Shown here: one piece after another, positions 8,360-16,584 of the stretch
Position numbering within the stretch: the first letter of the stretch is position 1
Layout: every line of letters starts with the position of its first letter
NCBI GenBank assembly: GCA_913058185.1
Contig: CAJXQX010000019.1
Span: forward strand, 1-54,802
Direction of reading: 5' to 3'
Length of the DNA: 54,802 nt
Source: an uncultured Verrucomicrobiota bacterium
Lineage (GTDB): Bacteria > Verrucomicrobiota > Verrucomicrobiia > Opitutales > Opitutaceae
The notes under the pieces: generated by a model
The model's database searches: none
Told to the model about the DNA's origin: nothing
The model's input: only the letters and a program-made list of their open reading frames with translations
Program-made: the position numbers and the translations under genes

Positions 8360-10198
8360 ATGAAAATCAATTGGAGACAGTTTCTGGCTGGAGGGCTGCT
8401 AGTGGGATTGGCCGGGTGCGCTTCCCTCTCGAATCCTCTGGATGATTTAGCCGCGACCAAACTCGATGTGCAGGACCAGGCTTGGGGAGAGGTCAAAGAT
8501 CTCACGGCGTCGCTTGAGCGAATCGATTCTGCTGCGAATCCCGGTATCGCCGCGCTGGTTGGAGAACTGCAGAGCCTGATCAACCAAGTTGAGGCAACGC
8601 CGACTCCGGATTACGAAGCGATCGATGCTGAAACGCTGATCCGCAAGAATCCAAATTTCTGGCGAGCGATGCTGGAACTCAATCCGACCGACCCGACGTT
8701 GATGGTGCTCGAAGGCATGATATTGGGCGCAGCTGGTCACGTTGAAAACGCCTCTGATATTCTCGAATTGTCGAGAGCGGGTCCTTTGTTGGAAAAAGAG
8801 ATCGATCAGAAGTTGGTGATGCAGCGGCGCACGATCGCGATGTATGGTCTTAATTCTCCAGGGATTGAACTATTGAGGGCAGAGGGGCTTGCGGCTGATC
8901 AACGGTGGGAGCCGGTCAAGCGGATGGAGCAAAGATATCCGGAATCGGCCGCGGCCGCATTGGCAGTGCTACAGATGCGATGTGATCTGGCCGGAGTGGA
9001 TTTAACTCCAGCGAGCACGGACCAACGGATGCGCGATAAAATTTTGGCGGCCGAGCCCGGAGCGGTTGAGACGTTACAGAAATTTAAGCCCTTGTGGGCG
9101 GCTCTCATAACGGCGAATGGCGAGGCCGGTGATGCGGCGCGCCGGGTCGCGGAGATGCTGACTCCGGACGGCACGGGGGTAATCAATTTTAGTGAAGAAG
9201 ATTTCGAAAAACTGGTGGCTGATTTAAACCGGGTAGGCGCGACGGATTGGGCCCTGCGAGCCTCCCGATTACAGATGGCGCAACGAGGAGGGCATAATAG
9301 TTCTGATATCCAGGTATGGCGACTCATGTTGCCCGATTTGATCGGTGAGGAAGCGGCGCAAGCCATGATTTCCGATTGGGAAAATGGACAGATGTCAGGA
9401 GCGAAAATTTATACGACGGTGGCAGAGCCGACAGGAACGGTAGATCATCCGATGAATTCATTGGTGGGTGGGCACTATGAACGCCGTCGCCGTGATGCGG
9501 CGTTGATGTTGGAAAGTGGTTTGGCGACGGATATTGAGAAAACCAGCGCTCTGCTGTTTCTAGCCGAGAGTGCGATTCACCTCGGTAAGTATGACGAAGC
9601 TGAACGGGCGCTGAGTGAGTATGCCCCCATTGCGACCGATCCGCGATCGGTCGCGCAACAACAACTGCAATTGGCGATGGTGCGTGGGGATAAAGTCGGT
9701 GCCGCGATGGCATTGAAGGAAGTGCGCAAACGTGATCGCCGCTTGGCCTATTCAAACTTTATTGCGGGAAATGCGGAGATCATGGCGGGAAATTGGAAAG
9801 CCGCATCGGATGCATTTATACGTGGGTATAAGAATGACCTAGCCGATCCGATGCGTCGGGGATTCGCGGCATTGCATGCTTATGGCGCGGGCCAACTGGC
9901 GGGTGACGACCGATCCGATGACTTACGCGACGCTTTAGACGTGGTGGAGGAGGATTCGTGGATCTCGAAGCTGCTCCAAGGGGCGCTGGGCGACATGGAT
10001 CGAGAACAGTTGCTCGCGACGGCCGATGAAGGACGTGATTATATCATTACCGGACAACGCTGTGAGGCCTACTTTGCTTTGGCATTTGCCCCCGGGCAGA
10101 CGATCGCCGGGCGACGGGCGGATCTCACCGCGTGTCGAGATACCGGAATGGTCGGATATATCGAATATGAATTCGCGCGGCAGTGGCTGAAACACTGA
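8360..10198 (+). CDS. Large lipoprotein, second of the tandem paralogous pair
   Basis: 612 residues from the ATG at 8360, two bases after the previous stop; an in-frame TTG at 8339 would overlap and is less likely. Lipobox LAGC ends at Cys20. It mirrors the preceding protein without its acidic tail: NPNFWRAMLELNPTDP (about 97-112), LPDLIGEEAAQ, TSALLFLAESAIHLGKYDE, and a C-terminal block with Cys ... Cys at the same 23-residue spacing (QRCEAYFALAF ... LTACRDTG), ending at GYIEYEFARQWLKH. The conserved Cys pair in two otherwise diverged lipoproteins suggests a disulfide in an oxidising compartment. TPR-like helical repeats are likely by eye. No enzyme motif is visible, and the family name is unknown to me. 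Confidence 0.75.
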   Translation: MKINWRQFLAGGLLVGLAGCASLSNPLDDLAATKLDVQDQAWGEVKDLTASLERIDSAANPGIAALVGELQSLINQVEATPTPDYEAIDAETLIRKNPNFWRAMLELNPTDPTLMVLEGMILGAAGHVENASDILELSRAGPLLEKEIDQKLVMQRRTIAMYGLNSPGIELLRAEGLAADQRWEPVKRMEQRYPESAAAALAVLQMRCDLAGVDLTPASTDQRMRDKILAAEPGAVETLQKFKPLWAALITANGEAGDAARRVAEMLTPDGTGVINFSEEDFEKLVADLNRVGATDWALRASRLQMAQRGGHNSSDIQVWRLMLPDLIGEEAAQAMISDWENGQMSGAKIYTTVAEPTGTVDHPMNSLVGGHYERRRRDAALMLESGLATDIEKTSALLFLAESAIHLGKYDEAERALSEYAPIATDPRSVAQQQLQLAMVRGDKVGAAMALKEVRKRDRRLAYSNFIAGNAEIMAGNWKAASDAFIRGYKNDLADPMRRGFAALHAYGAGQLAGDDRSDDLRDALDVVEEDSWISKLLQGALGDMDREQLLATADEGRDYIITGQRCEAYFALAFAPGQTIAGRRADLTACRDTGMVGYIEYEFARQWLKH

Positions 10199-10263
10199 CC
10201 GTGGGTTGCAATTCGTTCTTTTGTCGAGCGAGCAGGGTTGTCTAACTTCGGGAATTGTCGCTC

Positions 10264-11775
10264 ATGAGTAAGTCATCCGGAAATCCTCGAACCCCGACTC
10301 TAACCGAGGCGCTCATTCCGGTGGGAGCGTTGGTGGTGTTTTTGGCGGGATCGGTATTGAACCTGAATGAGCTTCCGACGCTGGTGGTGATAACACCGCT
10401 CCTTTCTGCTTTGGCTTCAGTGCCCCTGGTTGGGGGAGTGCTTTATGAATCCATTCCGGTGCAAATTCCCTTGGCGGCGGCAACGGTAGTAGCAGCTATC
10501 ATGGCAGGTCGGTTGGGGGCAAATTGGCGTGAAGTTCAACAAGGCATGGTCAATGGCATCATGCACTCGCTGGGTTCGATTTTGATTTTGTTGGCAGTGG
10601 GCATGCTGATCGGTGTCTGGATTGCCAGTGGAGTGGTGCCGATGTTGATCACGTGGGGACTCCAGTTGATGTCTCCCAGTTATTTTTTGGTGGCCGCTTG
10701 TTTGATATGCGCAGTGGTGTCGTTGGTCACGGGAAGTTCATGGACGACGGCAGGCACGGTGGGGGTGGCTTTGATTGGCGTGGCCCAAGGATTGGGTGTC
10801 TCGCTTCCGATGGCTGCTGGGGCGATTGTCTCGGGGGCTTATTTTGGTGATAAAATGTCGCCATTGTCGGAGACGACGAATTTGGCGCCCGGAGTGGTGG
10901 GGGTGGATTTATTTAATCATATCCGGCATATGATTTTCACGACAGGCCCAAGTTGGGTAATCGCCCTAGTGCTTTATTATATTATCGGTATTCGACAATC
11001 AGATACGGGAATCGATTCCAATATTTTGGATGTTTTTATCACGGGAATCGAAAGCTCGACCCACATGTCGATCCTGTTGCTGCTGCCGCCATTGTTGGTG
11101 CTCGGACTGGTGATGATGAGGATTCCGGCCCTGCCGGCGTTGGTAGCGGGAATTCTTTCCGGGGGTTTGGCGGCAATTGGCCTGCAAGGGATGGGTTTGG
11201 CGGAGACTCTCGTGGTCGCTTATGGCGGGTTTGTGGCGGATACCGGCAGCGTGGCGGTCGACGATCTACTTACGCGGGGAGGGATGAGCAGCATGTATGG
11301 CACGATTGGAATCGTGCTCTGTGCGATGACCTTCGGTGGGGTGATGGAACGATCCGGTATGTTGGCCCGATTAGCTGAAGCGATTCTGCAGTTCGCCCGC
11401 AACCGGGGAGGATTGGTGGCTTCGACGCTGGCGACGAGCATCGGAATCAATCTCGTCGCGGCGGACCAGTATTTGTCCATTGTGGTGCCAGGGCGAATGT
11501 ATCGACCGGCCTACATCAAAATGGGACTCGATCCAAAGAACCTTTCGCGGTGTATGGAAGACGGTGGCACCATCACCTCCCCGTTGATCCCGTGGAACTC
11601 ATGCGGAGCCTACATGTTCGCGACGTTGGGCGTATTTCCGTTGGCCTATTTACCCTTTGCATTCCTCAACCTCATCAATCCGTTGATCTCGCTGATCTAC
11701 GGTTACACCGGTTGGACCATGACCCCTCTTGAATCGAACGAGAGCGAATCCTCTGAAATCGAGAACATCGTATGA
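10264..11775 (+). CDS. nhaC: Na+/H+ antiporter, NhaC family
   Basis: 503 residues, start at ATG 10264 (an in-frame TTG lies 9 bases upstream). It has roughly a dozen hydrophobic helices. Diagnostic NhaC motifs are present: LVTGSSWTTAGTVGVAL (about 154-170) and GAYFGDKMSPLSETTNLAP (191-209), where the acidic and polar residues line the ion path. NhaC proteins exchange cytoplasmic Na+ for external H+, or related organic-acid pairs in the family, at the inner membrane. The stop overlaps the start of the LptF/G-like gene by 4 bases (ATGA), showing translational coupling. It follows the lipoprotein pair by 65 bases and may share their transcript. Confidence 0.9.
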   Translation: MSKSSGNPRTPTLTEALIPVGALVVFLAGSVLNLNELPTLVVITPLLSALASVPLVGGVLYESIPVQIPLAAATVVAAIMAGRLGANWREVQQGMVNGIMHSLGSILILLAVGMLIGVWIASGVVPMLITWGLQLMSPSYFLVAACLICAVVSLVTGSSWTTAGTVGVALIGVAQGLGVSLPMAAGAIVSGAYFGDKMSPLSETTNLAPGVVGVDLFNHIRHMIFTTGPSWVIALVLYYIIGIRQSDTGIDSNILDVFITGIESSTHMSILLLLPPLLVLGLVMMRIPALPALVAGILSGGLAAIGLQGMGLAETLVVAYGGFVADTGSVAVDDLLTRGGMSSMYGTIGIVLCAMTFGGVMERSGMLARLAEAILQFARNRGGLVASTLATSIGINLVAADQYLSIVVPGRMYRPAYIKMGLDPKNLSRCMEDGGTITSPLIPWNSCGAYMFATLGVFPLAYLPFAFLNLINPLISLIYGYTGWTMTPLESNESESSEIENIV

Positions 11776-12884
11776 CCCTCATTGATCGCTACATCTTACG
11801 AGAGTGGTTGAGTGCTCTGGCGCTCGTGCTGGGTGCAACCGTCGGCATGCTGTTGATGCAGTCAATGTATGATGATTTGGACGACCTCCTCTATGTGGGT
11901 GCAGGAGTGGTCGATATCGTTTTTTATTACGCGGTTAAGTTACCGAGCTTTTTGTCGATCGTGCTGACGTTGGCGCTGTTGCTTTCGTTGCTGTTCACCC
12001 TGGGAAGATTGCACCGGAATCTGGAAATCGCGGCGATGCGAGCAGCGGGATTGAGTCTTTGGCGGATCACGCGAGTGATCTGGGTGTCGGGGGTGCTGCT
12101 GTGCGGACTCACGTGGTATTTAAACGGCACGGTGATTCCTTGGTCGGTAGAGACCTCGCGGGAGATTTTGCAGGATCTAAGGATCAAAGGGCAGGGAAAG
12201 ATCGAGCGAGCTGATCAGGTGGAGTCGGTCAACTCGGTGGCTTTCGATAACCGGCAAGAACGGCGGATGTGGTTCATGAACCGCTACAGTCGCTACACGT
12301 CTCGTGGCTATGGAGTGACCGTGACGGAACTCGACGCGCAACGTCGGGAGAAAACGCGACTTCAGGCCCGTGAAGCTTGGTATGATGACGCCTTAGGTGG
12401 ATGGCAGTTCCGCGATGGTCGTGAAACATGGATCGACCCTGAGACCGGGGAGGTGCAGCGCACCCTTCCATTCGAGGAGCACTTTGTTGGTCACTATCAC
12501 GAAGACCCGAAACTCATTCTGGTATTTGACCAACGGCCTCAGGACTTATCATTTTTTGAATTGGAACGGGTGATTACCTATCACCAAGCGGAGGACGATC
12601 CGAAGCTCAAACGATACGCGGTGCGCTACTACAGTCTCTTGGCCGAGACTTTGGGCGCGCTCATCATCATCTCGCTGGCCATTCCTTTCGCAGTTTCGGG
12701 CGTTCGAGTGAATCCGGCAGTAGGCGTTTCCAAATCCATTGGTCTGTTTCTGCTCTACTTCGTATTTTTCAAAGCGAGCACGGCGTTGGGCGCACGAGGC
12801 ACGTTGGATCCAATGTGGGCAGCATTGGTGCCCAATTTGACCATGCTCCTTCTCGGAGTGGGCTTTATGTCGCGAGTGCGATAG
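11772..12884 (+). CDS. LptF/LptG (YjgP/YjgQ) family lipopolysaccharide-export permease
   Basis: 370 residues with the family architecture: three N-terminal membrane segments (about 12-35, 50-75, 100-117), a periplasmic beta-rich domain of about 160 residues, and three C-terminal membrane segments (about 285-368). It opens with MTLIDRYILREWL, the usual LptF/G beginning, and ends with the hydrophobic FLLYFVFFKASTALGARG and PNLTMLLLGVGF pattern. In the Lpt machine two such subunits pair with LptB ATPase to lift LPS from the inner membrane. Only one copy is here; the partner must lie elsewhere. It overlaps nhaC by 4 bases and ends 5 bases before a converging gene. I cannot tell LptF from LptG. 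Confidence 0.88.
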   Translation: MTLIDRYILREWLSALALVLGATVGMLLMQSMYDDLDDLLYVGAGVVDIVFYYAVKLPSFLSIVLTLALLLSLLFTLGRLHRNLEIAAMRAAGLSLWRITRVIWVSGVLLCGLTWYLNGTVIPWSVETSREILQDLRIKGQGKIERADQVESVNSVAFDNRQERRMWFMNRYSRYTSRGYGVTVTELDAQRREKTRLQAREAWYDDALGGWQFRDGRETWIDPETGEVQRTLPFEEHFVGHYHEDPKLILVFDQRPQDLSFFELERVITYHQAEDDPKLKRYAVRYYSLLAETLGALIIISLAIPFAVSGVRVNPAVGVSKSIGLFLLYFVFFKASTALGARGTLDPMWAALVPNLTMLLLGVGFMSRVR

Positions 12885-12889
12885 CGTGC

Positions 12890-14662
12890 TTAGGGTGACG
12901 GCTCTAAGTCGTCTAGTTGCTTACCGAGTGCCGCGATGAATTGAACGGCCTCTGCATTCATGGCGCGGGTTTCGGCGAACTGTAGAATACTACGAGCGGT
13001 TTTCCATTTTCCGCGGGCGGCCTGCATCCGCACCAAACGGTTGACCAATACCAAATCACGGGGGAAGTGCCTGATGCCGGCAGCGAGAACTGCTACTTCG
13101 TTAACGCTCAAGGGGTGAGCTGCGGTGTCCCAGATCTCGGATAGATCGAGATAAATGGCCACAAATGTAGAGTCAGATCGGTGAGCCCGCAGGAGGAGAT
13201 CGATCGCAGGCTGAACCGCTTCGATCGGCACGGCTTCATCGTCGAGTTGATTGGCGGTGGCTTCTTCGAAAATCAAGCGCGCCAAGACCTGCAAGACGAG
13301 AGGCCGCGTTTCCCCGGCTTCGACTGCGGATGTGAGTTCCGCGAGAGCGTAAGCAGTATTGCCAGCCGCGTATTCGAGCAGTCCAGAGGTGGATTGAAGG
13401 GCAGTGGAAACGGAACCATTTTGGCGGGCCGAGGCGATGGTCTTGCGGGCTCGCTGGAGATACGTTTCGGTGAGGCCGGGATACACCTTTCGCATATGTT
13501 CGGTTTCAAGACGTTCCCACTCAGCCAAGAGCCGAGATACCTCGATGCGAGAGGCTGGCTCAATTTTGACGTCGGGTCGTTTTTGATTTCGAGATGCCGT
13601 AAGCGAAATCTTCTTGGAAGTCGCGGTGGTGAAGAACTGCTCGATCGCGAGTTGAGCCTCGGCAATACTGAGTCCAAATGTGGTTAGGAATCGTTCGTCG
13701 TTGGGTGACTTCACGACGGAGTCGTCCACGAACTTCCAAAGCGCATCCCGGAACTTACCATCTTCAGCAAACAGGCACCAACGCACGAATAGATGGGCGT
13801 GCTTAACCCATATTTGTTTCGACTCGCGATCATCCGGGATCGTTTGGGTGAGAAGAACAAGCAAAGGTAGCGCCAAGCTGGGTGGTGTTGCAGAATCCTC
13901 AACGACGACCAGGGGGGGCAATTTAAGTGGGTCTATGACGATCCGTAATTGGGAGAATTCGCCGTGGTCATAAAGATCGACCAATCCTGTGATGGCCCAC
14001 ACCGGCAGGGCGGGGGCTCGGGTGGCTAGTTGTTGTTTGAGCCGATTGGTGCTGAATCGAAACCCCGCAGTGCGACGGGATGCTCCCGGTGCGGCGAGAG
14101 CATCATCAAAAAAGAACTGGCGACTGTGGGATCCCCTTCCGCCGAGGTCACCTTCATTTAAAAAGGCGAAATTAATCGAACTATCGGCACTGAGTAGGCG
14201 TAGGTTTGGCACATAGCGTTCACGGGCCGAGCGGGAGGTCAGGTTGGATTGAGTTTTCTCGATGATGCGGCCGAGCGCGTCATCTGCCTGGAGTCGGCGG
14301 TTTTTTCGATTTACCACAATAAACGTATCGAAAATGTGAGGCTCCCAGAGGTATCGCAGTGGAATGATTTGCGAAATTAGGTGGGTCTGCTGAAAGTATG
14401 AGAGAGTGAACTCTCGGGCAAACGTGCGGTCGTTGGTGGTGAGGAGCTCGAATCCTCCAGACGTAACTCGAGTCCAATCTTCACCGTTCTCGGGCTCCAC
14501 GTAAAAGGGCGGCAGAGACACGGTGGCACCACCGAATGCCTCCGGTTCCTGGGCCGAGAGTGAATGAGTTGCGCCGACATGAATCCCTAGCAGTGCGAAT
14601 AAAACCCGCCCCAGTTCGGTCGACGATGATTGTCGGAGGCATCGGCGGAGCGTCGCACTCAT
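12890..14662 (-). CDS. Secreted helical-repeat protein of unknown function
   Basis: 590 residues with a probable signal peptide (LGRVLFALLGIHVGATHSLSA) cleaved before QEPEAFGG. The early segment ATVSLPPFYVEP resembles the short N-terminal stretches of verrucomicrobial secreted proteins. A middle domain (about 60-330) is reminiscent of peptidase-MA-like proteins (WAITGLVDLYDHGEFSQL) but no HExxH zinc motif is visible. The C-terminal 250 residues look like TPR-type helices. It starts 13 bases after the diacylglycerol kinase gene, so it is probably the last gene of the seqA-dgkA transcript. I do not recognise a named family. It converges on the LptF/G-like gene with 5 bases between stops. Confidence 0.65.
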   Translation of the reverse strand: MSATLRRCLRQSSSTELGRVLFALLGIHVGATHSLSAQEPEAFGGATVSLPPFYVEPENGEDWTRVTSGGFELLTTNDRTFAREFTLSYFQQTHLISQIIPLRYLWEPHIFDTFIVVNRKNRRLQADDALGRIIEKTQSNLTSRSARERYVPNLRLLSADSSINFAFLNEGDLGGRGSHSRQFFFDDALAAPGASRRTAGFRFSTNRLKQQLATRAPALPVWAITGLVDLYDHGEFSQLRIVIDPLKLPPLVVVEDSATPPSLALPLLVLLTQTIPDDRESKQIWVKHAHLFVRWCLFAEDGKFRDALWKFVDDSVVKSPNDERFLTTFGLSIAEAQLAIEQFFTTATSKKISLTASRNQKRPDVKIEPASRIEVSRLLAEWERLETEHMRKVYPGLTETYLQRARKTIASARQNGSVSTALQSTSGLLEYAAGNTAYALAELTSAVEAGETRPLVLQVLARLIFEEATANQLDDEAVPIEAVQPAIDLLLRAHRSDSTFVAIYLDLSEIWDTAAHPLSVNEVAVLAAGIRHFPRDLVLVNRLVRMQAARGKWKTARSILQFAETRAMNAEAVQFIAALGKQLDDLEPSP

Positions 14663-14675
14663 CGGGAGACAGAAA

Positions 14676-15119
14676 TCAAACGAACCACTCTTCGAGCCGT
14701 CGCCAGACTGCGTTAGAGGGCCAGAGTAAGATGATCCAGACGACGATACAGTTGATATAGGCCACGAATACGGCAGCGCTGCCCATGTCCTTGATCCGTT
14801 TGGCGAGAGGATGGATCTCGGGTCGTAAATAATCGATGGTCCACTCTATGGCTGAATTCAAAAGTTCGACGATCATGATGAGCAGGAGCGAACCGATCAT
14901 CACGGCAGTTGATACTGCATTCACGGGCAGAATCACGGCGAAGGGGACGAGCAGTATCACGAAAAGGAAATCTTCGCGAAAAGACGGTTCGTGTTTCAAC
15001 GCAGCCAAAAACCCGTCGACCGAGTAGCGGATCGAAGCGAAGAAGTTACGCAGATTTCGTCGCTTCAGTTCGTCTTCGCCGGCGGCGGCGGTGGTGGTGG
15101 TGGGAGGTTTTGCGGCCAC
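14676..15119 (-). CDS. dgkA: Diacylglycerol kinase (DgkA type)
   Basis: 147 residues from a GTG at 15119, the first plausible start after the upstream stop; the frame stays open into the preceding gene but no start codon occurs between. It matches small integral-membrane DgkA along its length: SIRYSVDGFLAALKHEPSFREDF, where the Glu binds metal, then IMIVELLNSAIEWTIDYL with the catalytic Glu, then AKRIKDMGSAAVFVA. Three hydrophobic helices follow the amphipathic N-terminus. The enzyme phosphorylates diacylglycerol (or undecaprenol in some bacteria) at the inner membrane, recycling lipid. The Thr/Ala-rich leader is longer than in E. coli. It lies 53 bases after seqA and 13 before the next gene. 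Confidence 0.88.
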   Translation of the reverse strand: MAAKPPTTTTAAAGEDELKRRNLRNFFASIRYSVDGFLAALKHEPSFREDFLFVILLVPFAVILPVNAVSTAVMIGSLLLIMIVELLNSAIEWTIDYLRPEIHPLAKRIKDMGSAAVFVAYINCIVVWIILLWPSNAVWRRLEEWFV

Positions 15120-15172
15120 GCTCGCAAGTTGGACCCCCAGAGCGTTAGGCGGAAGCTTGAAATGAGCGAAGA

Positions 15173-15679
15173 CTAGGACCGCAAAAAACGAAACCGGCTT
15201 GCGGGGCGACTCATTCCGATCGCGTTGCAGGTGTATTCGACCAACGCCTCGGCGTAACCACAGAAATCCAACACCCGGGTGAGAAAACGTCGTTTGGTGG
15301 GGGTGTCGATATTCATGATCGCCCAATAGGGCGTGTCGGGAATCTGACGGGCTTGATTGTAACGACTTTGTTCGAGAATTTCTTCTCGTGACATCGAAAG
15401 GTGCCGGCGGCCTCGATTCAGAAAAATAATGTATTCTCGAAAGTCCGCCGGGTGCTGTGATGCCACCCAGCCCAGGATCGAGAGATATTTGTCCGCATCT
15501 TTGTGCAGCGCCCGAAATTTACCTGAACCGAGAAATCGGATCAATGGGTCATGGGAGGTGACGTTGGCGTGAGGTAGATCGAGTAGGCTAGCGAGGACAT
15601 CATTGGGCTGTTGATTGAAATCTGACGTTAGTTTCTTGAGTGCATCGTAGACATCGTCGGTAACCTCGATCTTCTTCAT
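15173..15679 (-). CDS. seqA: SeqA-like protein (putative hemimethylated-GATC-binding replication regulator)
   Basis: 168 residues from ATG 15679, chosen because similarity to E. coli SeqA begins exactly there (MKKIEVTDDVYDALKK against MKTIEVDDELYSYIAS, the oligomerisation domain); an in-frame ATG at 15748 would add 23 residues. The C-terminal DNA-binding domain aligns throughout: GSGKFRALHKDADKYLSIL, LNRGRRHLS and IPDTPYWAIMNIDTPTKRR against VPGTPYWVITNTNTGRKCS. E. coli residues that contact hemimethylated GATC, Arg116 and Asn150, correspond to Arg91 and Asn123; Asn152 is Asp125 here. It lacks the long E. coli linker but has a short C-terminal tail. SeqA is known mainly from Dam-containing Gammaproteobacteria, so its presence here is unusual. 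It heads a likely operon with dgkA. Confidence 0.85.
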   Translation of the reverse strand: MKKIEVTDDVYDALKKLTSDFNQQPNDVLASLLDLPHANVTSHDPLIRFLGSGKFRALHKDADKYLSILGWVASQHPADFREYIIFLNRGRRHLSMSREEILEQSRYNQARQIPDTPYWAIMNIDTPTKRRFLTRVLDFCGYAEALVEYTCNAIGMSRPASRFRFLRS

Positions 15680-15808
15680 ATGAATAGTTTGAACCGGTTC
15701 AAGTTGTTCGCAAACTAACTTCAGCGCAATTCTGTAGAGACTGTTCATGTGGTTACACCGCATGCTAGCCGTAAGACCGACGCATCCTGATCAGCCTTCT
15801 GCTGGGTG

Positions 15809-15829
15809 GGGCGGGACTTATTCCCGCCC
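15809..15829. repeat. Perfect palindromic hairpin, REP-like
   Basis: 8-bp arms GGGCGGGA (15809-15816) and TCCCGCCC (15822-15829) with a 5-base loop, 130 bases upstream of seqA. There is no T-tract on either side, so it is not an obvious terminator. A short intergenic REP-type unit is the best guess. Confidence 0.5.
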
Positions 15830-15878
15830 TCGACCCCTTAAGAATTACCGTAATCGCGATGAAGCAGGGTGCCTAAAC

Positions 15879-16091
15879 CTAAGTGGAATCTTTGGGGGGC
15901 GCGGAGTCATCCCCGATGCGAAAGTCGGTGAAGTCATTGCATACGTCCTCGTAGCGTCGGTCCTGTTTGTAGATTTGGAGAATCCGAGCGTGTTGAACGT
16001 CGTCGGTCGGGAAAATATGAGGTTTCTCGCCCTTCAAAAAAAGGGCGGTGTATGAACGACGACGATCAACAATTCGACGAATTATGAGCAT
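15879..16091 (-). CDS. Possible small hypothetical protein
   Basis: A 70-residue frame starting at ATG 16091, on the same strand as seqA and 199 bases upstream of it. The composition is protein-like but basic at the N-terminus (RRIVDRRRSY) and acidic at the C-terminus (IGDDSAPPKDST). I recognise no motif. It fills an otherwise empty region, which slightly favours a real gene, but it could be chance. Confidence 0.3.
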   Translation of the reverse strand: MLIIRRIVDRRRSYTALFLKGEKPHIFPTDDVQHARILQIYKQDRRYEDVCNDFTDFRIGDDSAPPKDST

Positions 16092-16218
16092 GATAGGAAG
16101 ATGTGCTGTAGATACTAACTCGGCTACTTTCCAACGTTATCAACGAATTGAGATTGGCAAATCGCCGAGAGGAGAAATCAAAAATATTTGGTCTACGTGT
16201 TCGTTTCTCCGTCGATGC

Positions 16219-16584
16219 TCAGCTCATGGTTTCGCGACTTAAAAAGCGCACGTGAGCAATCAGGCCATCTTTGATGGTGTAGATCGCTGCGGTTCGGAAC
16301 GGGGGTTCGTTGCGACCTTCGATGAGTTCCTCGTCTACCGCGTGATGGCCCACCACCACTCTGCTTAGCAGGGTGCAGCGGTTGCGGGGGAATTTTTGAA
16401 ACATGGCCGCGTAGCGCGTGCGCATCGTTTCGCGCCCGACCAGTTTCTGGTCGGAGCCATCCGAGACGATCTCGACGTCCAGGCTGAAACATTCGACGAA
16501 ATCATCGACATCGTGGCGGTGGTAGGCATCGAGCTGTCGGGCGACCACGGCTTCGACTGGGTTGATGGGTTCAGCGCCAGGCAT
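16219..16584 (-). CDS. SnoaL-like / NTF2-fold protein
   Basis: 121 residues from ATG 16584; the frame extends upstream but overlaps the neighbouring oxygenase, and homology begins at PINPVEAVVARQLDAYHRHD. The pattern is that of the SnoaL-like / nuclear transport factor 2 superfamily: an N-terminal helix with YHRHDVDDFVECFSLDVEI, then VGRETMRTRYAAMFQKFP and curved beta strands (RTAAIYTIKDGLIAHVRFL). These small cone-shaped proteins bind or isomerise hydrophobic ligands; no catalytic residue can be assigned. It overlaps the upstream 2OG-oxygenase stop by 14 bases, so translation is probably coupled. Substrate unknown. Confidence 0.75.
   Translation of the reverse strand: MPGAEPINPVEAVVARQLDAYHRHDVDDFVECFSLDVEIVSDGSDQKLVGRETMRTRYAAMFQKFPRNRCTLLSRVVVGHHAVDEELIEGRNEPPFRTAAIYTIKDGLIAHVRFLSRETMS

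Larger units (their letters stand above)
15680..16218. other. 540-base region between seqA and the SnoaL-like gene
   Basis: It contains the seqA promoter side, a perfect GC-rich hairpin at 15809-15829 and one weak small reading frame at 15879-16091. Apart from these I see no recognisable gene, RNA or operator. The stretch 16092-16218 is A/T-richer and empty. Confidence 0.6.

Noticed and set aside
15747-16055. Plus-strand frame of 102 codons
   Set aside because: Overlaps the hairpin and lacks any known motif; codon pattern is not convincing.
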